Assembly: GCA_020353115.1 (NCBI GenBank)
Contig: CP070687.1
Coordinates: 1,366,053 to 1,388,625, forward strand
Length of the DNA stretch: 22,573 bases
Reading direction: 5' to 3'
DNA from: Bacteroidales bacterium
GTDB taxonomy: Bacteria > Bacteroidota > Bacteroidia > Bacteroidales > VadinHA17
Part shown: piece by piece, positions 16,914 to 22,573 of the stretch
Layout: each line of letters begins with the position of its first letter
Numbering within the stretch: position 1 is the stretch's first letter
Program-made: the position numbers and the translations under genes
The notes under the pieces: model-generated
Database searches by the model: none
What the model saw: the letters and a program-made list of their open reading frames with translations, nothing else
Told to the model about the DNA's origin: nothing

Positions 16914-18206
16914 TTAGTCAAATTTTCTTTTCATAAACCAGATATCATACAAAGTTAAACTAAAACGGATGATACCATATTTTTCTTCAATTAAATTTTG
17001 TACCGTTGTTCCTCTTTTACCCATTTCAAACGACAGATTAACAGTCGATCGCATCCTGTTTAATGGTAAACCCAGTCCAAAACTTATGCCAAAGTCTTTC
17101 AATTGTTCGTTTTCCAGCTTCAGATAGGTGTTTCCATAATGTCCTCCAATTCGGTAGCTAATCCGGTTCAGATAGTTTCTGATGGCAGTCCGGTCGGGGG
17201 TAAATTCCAGGCCTGCATGAATGGAATTACTGTTTATCAGCGAATCGCTTTCACCGAAAAACCTGGCATCGGACCATTCCTGCCAGTAATAATCGGCTCC
17301 AACAACAAGCTGATCGCCTTTTCTGAATGTTAATCCAGCTCCAATATTTCTGGGAAGGATGATTGTACCTGTAATTCCTGAGACAAAATTTACCGTGTCG
17401 GAATAAAAACCACCCAGAGGATTAATCAGCAGGTTTTCAGTATATGATTCATATTCAGCCTGGATATTCCTCTCGTGGTTATATACAGCACCGATTGTAA
17501 AGCTATTATCTTCCTGGAATGAAAGGGTATATTGTATTCCTGCGTCAAAGTATAAATCACCAACGATTGATTTTTCAGACACCTTTGTATTAAAGAAGTT
17601 TTCTTCATCGACGAATGTAATAGATCTGGCCCTTTCCATGGTACCAAAAAGATAGGAGAGACTCAAACCAACAGACAATCCTTTGTACACGTCTATTCCG
17701 GTTCCAAGGAAAAAACGATGTACTCCGCCATTTCCACGGTACAGATAATCAATTCCTCCCGTTTCCGGAATATAGTCGGGATCACCTTCACGAACCTCTT
17801 TGATAATATCATAACTGATGGAAGAAAAAGGGACAATACCTGTGCCTGCTCCGAGCCATTTTGTGACAGGGAATGCGATAGCAATATGTTTGAAGTTAAT
17901 ATCCCTGCTCCTGCTGTCTGAATTCCGGGTAGTAAGTTGAAATTGTTCTCCGACCATCCCGAAATCAAAAATAAAAGATAAACTGTCGCGGGCACTCAGT
18001 GAGGCAGGATTTTGAAAATCAATATAACCAGGATCCCTCATCCCCAAAGAGATGCCTCCCATTCCGCTGTTTCTTGTCAATCCCCCGCTCTCCGGGTTTC
18101 CAACTCCGTATCTTGAATAAGGTGAATTGGTTGCAGCTTGTCCGAAAATCAGTGTTGGAACAAGGTATGCAATTAGCAACAATATACCTTTACCTTTTGG
18201 TAACAT
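16914..18206 (-). CDS. Outer-membrane beta-barrel protein, function unknown
   Basis: A 430-aa protein with a signal peptide (about 1-23, cleavage near IFGQ-AA). The mature start, NSPYSRYGVGNPESGGLTRN then MGGISLGMRDPGYIDFQNPAS, recalls FadL/TodX-like barrels: the NPAS turn and Gly-rich lead are typical. Alternating hydrophobic strands run throughout (for example SVGLSLSYLFG, NIGAGLTFRKGDQLVVGADYYW, GISFGLGLPL, STVNLSFEMGKRG). It ends RFSLTLYDIWFMKRKFD, an aromatic-rich last strand suited to BAM recognition. I recall this gene type next to coaX in many Bacteroidota. Its substrate is unknown; a hydrophobic-compound channel is one guess from the FadL resemblance. The start ATG 18206 lies within coaX (17-nt overlap). 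Confidence 0.82.
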   Translation of the reverse strand: MLPKGKGILLLIAYLVPTLIFGQAATNSPYSRYGVGNPESGGLTRNSGMGGISLGMRDPGYIDFQNPASLSARDSLSFIFDFGMVGEQFQLTTRNSDSRSRDINFKHIAIAFPVTKWLGAGTGIVPFSSISYDIIKEVREGDPDYIPETGGIDYLYRGNGGVHRFFLGTGIDVYKGLSVGLSLSYLFGTMERARSITFVDEENFFNTKVSEKSIVGDLYFDAGIQYTLSFQEDNSFTIGAVYNHERNIQAEYESYTENLLINPLGGFYSDTVNFVSGITGTIILPRNIGAGLTFRKGDQLVVGADYYWQEWSDARFFGESDSLINSNSIHAGLEFTPDRTAIRNYLNRISYRIGGHYGNTYLKLENEQLKDFGISFGLGLPLNRMRSTVNLSFEMGKRGTTVQNLIEEKYGIIRFSLTLYDIWFMKRKFD

Positions 18207-18927
18207 TATATGTTAATATTCGGTCTAATCCGGCCAGGATCAGATTTTGGTTCACAAAGATGCTACTTTTTAATTTTTTATCAAAAAAATTACAGTCACC
18301 CCCGGTTAAAACGACTTTGAGGTCTCTGTATTTCTTTTTCATCAACGAAATGAAACCGTCGATCTCCAATATCATACCCTGTTGTATACCTGAAACAATA
18401 GCATCCTCAGTGGAATTACCGAGAATCATAAAACCGGTTTTTTCTGAAAGCAAGGGCAAATATTCAGTATTCTGGTGCAACGCCTTGAATCTCATCCTCA
18501 GACCAGGGGAAATATTCCCGCCAATATATTGATTATCAGCTGTAACAAGTTCAAATGTCAGTGCTGTTCCGGCGTCAATTACCAGAACGTTGCTCCCGGG
18601 GAAAATATTGTTGGCCCCGACAGCGGCAGCAATCCTGTCTTTGCCTAGTGTATCTTTCGTTCGGTAAAGGTTTTTAATAGGCAGGGGTGTATTTTCATCC
18701 AGGTGTATAAAACGGGTGAACCGCTCTTCAAGGTAACGGAGAAGATCCGGATCAACAATATTTACGGACGATAATATGGCATGTTCCAAATCAGGCTGAC
18801 GGGAATTCATCTCTTCCAGATAAGTAGTTTCGGGATACTCGACCTGCTTCACCTCCTGTATTTTACCATGACGGAATACGGCCAGCTTGGTAAAGCTGTT
18901 CCCGATATCAATAATAAAATTGGCCAT
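18190..18927 (-). CDS. coaX: Type III pantothenate kinase CoaX
   Basis: Catalyses ATP-dependent phosphorylation of pantothenate, the first step of coenzyme A synthesis, in the cytoplasm. The product is 245 aa, typical for the family. ASKHA-fold motifs are all visible: IIDIGNSFTK (5-14, ATP phosphate binding), TLGKDRIAAAVGA (93-105) with the Asp in GKDR as the expected catalytic base, VIDAGTALTFE (116-126), GGNISPGLRMR (136-146), STEDAIVSGIQQG (172-184) and VLTGGD (206-211). The start is ATG 18927. It is the first gene of the compact - strand operon, 96 nt downstream of mfd, and overlaps the next gene by 17 nt. Grouping a CoA enzyme with envelope genes probably reflects an old shared promoter, not a shared pathway. 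Confidence 0.96.
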   Translation of the reverse strand: MANFIIDIGNSFTKLAVFRHGKIQEVKQVEYPETTYLEEMNSRQPDLEHAILSSVNIVDPDLLRYLEERFTRFIHLDENTPLPIKNLYRTKDTLGKDRIAAAVGANNIFPGSNVLVIDAGTALTFELVTADNQYIGGNISPGLRMRFKALHQNTEYLPLLSEKTGFMILGNSTEDAIVSGIQQGMILEIDGFISLMKKKYRDLKVVLTGGDCNFFDKKLKSSIFVNQNLILAGLDRILTYNVTKR

Positions 18928-18989
18928 AAAATTCTTTCAGATATGTCTCTGTCCCCAAACTTCTTCTCTTCAGCCTGCTTCGGTAAGGA

Positions 18990-18997
18990 CAAAAATA
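18990..18997 (-). promoter_or_regulatory. -7-like promoter element upstream of coaX
   Basis: The - strand reads TATTTTTG, matching TAnnTTTG, about 62 nt before the coaX start and within the 96-nt mfd-coaX gap. No TTG lies at the -33 distance. In such AT-rich DNA the match alone is modest support, but the place is right for the promoter of the coaX operon. Confidence 0.35.
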
Positions 18998-19023
18998 AAA
19001 AAATCCCGGGAGAGTAAATAATT

Positions 19024-22000
19024 CTATTTTTCAGATCCTGAGAACGATCGGATATCCTGCAATGTTTTCAGTGCTGCCTGGACACCAACGATCATTTTAA
19101 CCTGAAGAGTTAACTTCCCCCTGGTCTCTTTCAACCTGAATGAGCCGGGTTTCGTTTGTATATACCGGACGATATCTTCGAATACAGGAGACTTGTAATA
19201 GGGTGATGTCTGGTCGGAAACAAAATAAAGAACCATTGCACCGTTTCGGATAACGATCTTTTCAAATCCCAGATGCAAAGCAATCCATCGTAAACGAACA
19301 AGGCGAAGAAGCTCTTTTCCAGGTTCCGGGACCGGACCGAAACGATCGGTAAGTCTTTCTTCAAATTCCTTAAGGCTTCCTTCATGCTTGATGTTATCAA
19401 GCTCCCTGTACAACCGAAGTCTTTCTGAAATATTATCAATGTATGTTTCAGGAAACATAAGCTCCAGGTCTGTGTCAATTACACAGTCATTTACAAAAAC
19501 TATCTTTTCCAGTTCCCCTCTTACCTTTATGCTGGCATCTTGTTTACTTACTTCTTCACGGAAATAGGATTTGAATTCCTCCTCTTTCAGCTCCCGGATC
19601 GCTTCATTAAGGATTCTGTGGTATGTTTCAAATCCGATATCGGCAATAAATCCGCTTTGCTCTCTGCCAAGTAAATTCCCTGAGCCACGTATATCAAGAT
19701 CCTGCATAGCAATATTGAACCCGCTTCCTAGCTCTGAAAATTCCGATAAAGCTATGAGACGTCTTCTGGCTTCCGGAGTAATAAGGGTAAGAGGAGGAGC
19801 CAGAAGATAACAGAACGCTTTTCTGTTTGACCGGCCAACCCTGCCGCGTAGCTGATGGAGATCACTTAATCCGAATTGATGCGCATTATGGATAAAGATG
19901 GTATTTGCATTCGGTATGTCCAAACCGGATTCGATAATGGTTGTCGCTATAAGTACATCATAGTCTCCTCTGATAAAGTCCAGCATGATGGTTTCTAACT
20001 TCTTACCCTCCAGCTGACCATGGGCAACTACCGCTTTTACCCTTGGACATATGCGGTTAATCAATACTTCTATCTCACCAATGTTGTCAACCCGGTTGTG
20101 AATGAAAAATACCTGACCCGAACGACTGACTTCATACTCAATTGCCTCTTTTATAAGTTTTTCATCAAATGTATGTAATTCAGTTATGATCGGATGACGG
20201 TTTGGAGGAGGAGTATTGATTATTGAAAGATCCCGTACTCCCATTAGGGAAAATTGTAAAGTTCTGGGAATTGGAGTTGCCGTTAGGATCAGAGTGTCTA
20301 CATCCATTTTCATTTTTCGGATTTTCTCTTTTGCGGTAACCCCGAATTTCTGTTCTTCATCAATAATCAGTAATCCGAGATCCTTGAAACGGATATCCTT
20401 GCCAAGAAGCCGGTGTGTACCGATAATGATATCTGTTTTACCTTCTGCCAGATTCTGCAACGATACCTTTTGTTCCGCAGGACTTTTCAGACGGCTTAAA
20501 TAATCGGTATTGGAAGGGAATTCTTTAAGTCTTTCACGGAACGTGTTGTAGTGCTGAAGAGCAAGGATGGTAGTCGGAACCAGTAATGCTACCTGTTTGC
20601 TGTCGGCTACAGCCTTGAATGCGGCCCTGACTGCTATTTCGGTTTTTCCGAAACCGACATCACCGCAAACCAGCCTGTCCATCGGAGAGGAGGATTCCAT
20701 CCCTTCTTTTACAGCCACCGTTGCAGCCAGCTGGTCCGGAGTATCTTCGTACAAAAATGAGGCTTCCAGCTCATTCTGCAGGTATGAATCGGGTGAAAAG
20801 GCAAATCCTTTCTGTATTTTTCGCTTCGCATAAAGGGCGATAAGTTCCCTGGCTATGTCCTTCACCTTTCTTTTGGTGGATTGCTTAAGCCTGCTCCAGG
20901 CACCGGACCCCAGCTTATTTATTTTCGGTGGTGTATCATCCTTCCCTTTATATTTTGAGATACGGTGAAGCGCATGCAGGCGGACAAAAAGAATATCCTG
21001 ATCTTTATATACGATCCTGACCGCTTCCTGTGTTCTCCCGTTTATTTCTATCCTTTCCAACCCGCCAAATTGTCCGATCCCGTGATCAATATGAACGACA
21101 TAATCTCCCGGATTCAGACTGTTCAATTCTTTTATGGAAATGGCTTCCCTCTTTGAAAAGTTCCCCCTGAGCCTGAATTTATGATAACGTTCGAAGATCT
21201 GGTGATCCGTATAGCAGCAGATCTTCATATCGTGATCGATAAATCCCCGGTGAAGTACATAAGCACTGGGAGTGAACCGAACCTCCGGATCAACTTCATG
21301 AAAAATAGACCGTAAACGGTCAAACTGCTTTTCATTGTCCGAAAGAATATAATTGGTGTAACCCATATCTGAATTTTCACGGAGATTCTTGCCGAGTATC
21401 TCGAAATTCTTGTTGAAAACCGGCTGGGATGAAGTCCTGAATTCAAGGGTGAGATCTGCAGCAAAAGAGGATGGAGATCCGAATTCGACGGCTCCAAATC
21501 GTTTTGCCTCTTCCAGGAATAGATCTCCAGTTATAAGCAATTCTTCGATATTGTTATCATCCCGTGTATCATCCCTGCTGGCCTGTTTATAAATATCATT
21601 AATCCTGTCTGCTACAAACTGAAGATCTGTAGACCATATAACCGAGCCTGCAGGTAAAACCTGTAATAATGATTCCCGCGGATTGTGACCTAAAATCGCA
21701 TGAATATCCGGAATAACGTTAATTTCTTTTTCATGCCGGATGGATAATTGGTCTTCAACATCAAATAACCGGATCGTATCAACTTCATTTCCTGAAAAAT
21801 CAATCCTGCAGGGATGATCCAGGGCAAACGAAAAAATGTCCACAATCCCGCCACGAATTGAAAACTGACCTGGCTCCACCACGAAATCAACCCGTTCAAA
21901 ACCGTTTTTGACGAACCTGCCCTCCAGATCACTCAACGAATAACTCTGACCTACTTTGATGGTGATGGTATTTTCCGCCATGGTATCCTTTTGCAGGACT

Positions 22001-22386
22001 TTTTCAGCAATTGCCTCAGGATAGGTCACGATGAAAACTCCTCCTGTGTTATTGGAAAGATAATTGAGTATTTCAGTACGGAGTATAATATTCGAACTGT
22101 CCGTTTGCCGGTAAAAAACGGATTTTTTATACGATGAGGGAAGAAAGGAAATTTTGCCGTCACTGAAGAAATTCATCAGGTCGTTGTAAAAATAGGCAGC
22201 TTCTTCCCTGTCCTGGAGAATAATCAGATGATGATGGTGCAGGTTTTTAAGACACGATGCACAAAATACACTTTGTGAAGAACCATATAAACCCTTCAGA
22301 CTTATTTTAGCTCCCGGATTACGGTTAAGCATTTCCACCAGTTCGTTGCGCCCCGGGTGTCCGTCGTATGTATTTTCTAAACTCAC
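19024..22386 (-). CDS. mfd: Transcription-repair coupling factor Mfd
   Basis: A superfamily 2 DNA translocase that removes RNA polymerase stalled at lesions and brings in UvrA. The product is 1120 aa, about full length. The N-terminal UvrB-like module includes FSIRGGIVDIF (175-185). The CarD-like RNA polymerase-interacting domain spans about 423-485 (GDYVVHIDHGIGQF). The translocase has GDVGFGKTE (Walker A, 575-583), VPTTILALQHY, IIDEEQKFG (DEEQ box 676-679) and TATPIPRTL (702-710); the second lobe has FIHNRVDNI, TIIESGLDIPNANT and QLRGRVGRS. The C-terminal UvrA-masking domain closes it (MFPETYIDNISERLRLYREL). The start is GTG 22386; no ATG precedes it in the open frame, the ribosome binding site is weak, and the first residues lead normally into the KGLYGSS motif. 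Confidence 0.97.
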   Translation of the reverse strand: MSLENTYDGHPGRNELVEMLNRNPGAKISLKGLYGSSQSVFCASCLKNLHHHHLIILQDREEAAYFYNDLMNFFSDGKISFLPSSYKKSVFYRQTDSSNIILRTEILNYLSNNTGGVFIVTYPEAIAEKVLQKDTMAENTITIKVGQSYSLSDLEGRFVKNGFERVDFVVEPGQFSIRGGIVDIFSFALDHPCRIDFSGNEVDTIRLFDVEDQLSIRHEKEINVIPDIHAILGHNPRESLLQVLPAGSVIWSTDLQFVADRINDIYKQASRDDTRDDNNIEELLITGDLFLEEAKRFGAVEFGSPSSFAADLTLEFRTSSQPVFNKNFEILGKNLRENSDMGYTNYILSDNEKQFDRLRSIFHEVDPEVRFTPSAYVLHRGFIDHDMKICCYTDHQIFERYHKFRLRGNFSKREAISIKELNSLNPGDYVVHIDHGIGQFGGLERIEINGRTQEAVRIVYKDQDILFVRLHALHRISKYKGKDDTPPKINKLGSGAWSRLKQSTKRKVKDIARELIALYAKRKIQKGFAFSPDSYLQNELEASFLYEDTPDQLAATVAVKEGMESSSPMDRLVCGDVGFGKTEIAVRAAFKAVADSKQVALLVPTTILALQHYNTFRERLKEFPSNTDYLSRLKSPAEQKVSLQNLAEGKTDIIIGTHRLLGKDIRFKDLGLLIIDEEQKFGVTAKEKIRKMKMDVDTLILTATPIPRTLQFSLMGVRDLSIINTPPPNRHPIITELHTFDEKLIKEAIEYEVSRSGQVFFIHNRVDNIGEIEVLINRICPRVKAVVAHGQLEGKKLETIMLDFIRGDYDVLIATTIIESGLDIPNANTIFIHNAHQFGLSDLHQLRGRVGRSNRKAFCYLLAPPLTLITPEARRRLIALSEFSELGSGFNIAMQDLDIRGSGNLLGREQSGFIADIGFETYHRILNEAIRELKEEEFKSYFREEVSKQDASIKVRGELEKIVFVNDCVIDTDLELMFPETYIDNISERLRLYRELDNIKHEGSLKEFEERLTDRFGPVPEPGKELLRLVRLRWIALHLGFEKIVIRNGAMVLYFVSDQTSPYYKSPVFEDIVRYIQTKPGSFRLKETRGKLTLQVKMIVGVQAALKTLQDIRSFSGSEK

Positions 22387-22573
22387 AATACTACTGATTG
22401 ATACTATTCGGTCCTGTTTTATATCCCTGTCAGCATCTGCCGATATTACTCATAACTCCCCGCTTCCCTTTAAAGCCGAGTAAATGATTAACCAGTATAA
22501 ATATCCGGATTGTTCGTATCATCTCATCGGCAACGGGTCTTGCAGATCGCTATTATTTCTGGTATCCCGGCCG
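22387..22573. other. Right-end stretch without an assigned gene
   Basis: This is the region upstream of mfd and should hold its promoter, but I find no TAnnTTTG match on the - strand. From 22484 a + strand frame with ATG stays open to the window edge (30 codons), and a - strand frame from the edge stops at 22519. Neither shows a motif I recognise. Confidence 0.5.

Noticed and set aside
18991..19016. mfd terminator at the CCCGGG palindrome followed by a T run
   Set aside because: TCCCGGGA is a perfect palindrome with no room for a loop, and nearby A/T pairing is trivial, so no credible hairpin exists.
22519..22573. 3' end of another - strand gene upstream of mfd
   Set aside because: Only 17 codons are visible, with no motif, and competing frames on the + strand are equally open.
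1..22573. Mobile elements, CRISPR arrays, tRNA or rRNA genes, defence or biosynthetic islands
   Set aside because: No transposase, integrase, spaced repeats, cloverleaf-like sequence or unusual composition was seen; the window reads as conserved core genes.

Overview
The window is a 22.6 kb chromosomal segment from a member of the Bacteroidota, most likely a Bacteroidales or Marinilabiliales type. The placement rests on four things: the dcw gene order without murB or ddl between murC and ftsQ; an FtsZ ending in YLHDNVD; a MraY with a long extra loop between TM4 and TM5; and a Bacteroidota-type envelope gene set (short LptC with a lipobox-like Cys, an outer-membrane barrel ending KRKFD, a CNNM/CBS protein, a parvulin chaperone). 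Two sites also fit the phylum's TAnnTTTG -7 promoter element. No mobile element, tRNA, rRNA or CRISPR array was seen, and base and codon use look even throughout.

Left part (1-11168, + strand): the end of the division and cell wall (dcw) cluster. It runs murE (3' part only), mraY, murD, ftsW, murG, murC, ftsQ, ftsA, ftsZ, then a yqeY-like gene. From mraY to ftsQ the genes are tightly packed (overlap of 29 nt to gap of about 30 nt). They make the lipid-linked peptidoglycan precursor (MurE/D/C, MraY, MurG), polymerise it at the septum (FtsW) and build the division ring (FtsQ, FtsA, FtsZ). Larger gaps with repeated AACCGAA words or hairpins precede ftsZ and yqeY.

Middle: the + strand cluster and the - strand genes converge at 11168/11184. 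One long stem (11178-11224) with a T tract on both sides looks like a shared bidirectional terminator, and the stop codon of the - strand gene lies inside it.

Right part (11184-18927, - strand, read right to left): coaX, a barrel protein, a TPR protein, lptC, a 67-residue two-TM protein and a CNNM/CBS protein are packed with overlaps or gaps of 2-13 nt, so they look like one operon. A 210-nt gap with its own -7-like element then leads to a PpiD/SurA-like periplasmic foldase. Apart from coaX this is an envelope and outer-membrane biogenesis set. Upstream, mfd (transcription-repair coupling factor, complete) is also on the - strand. The last 187 nt hold no gene I can support.

Overall this is mostly housekeeping DNA. 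I found no convincing new system. The best leads are the uncharacterised barrel, TPR and mini-membrane proteins embedded with lptC, and the regulatory structures around ftsZ and at the convergent junction.
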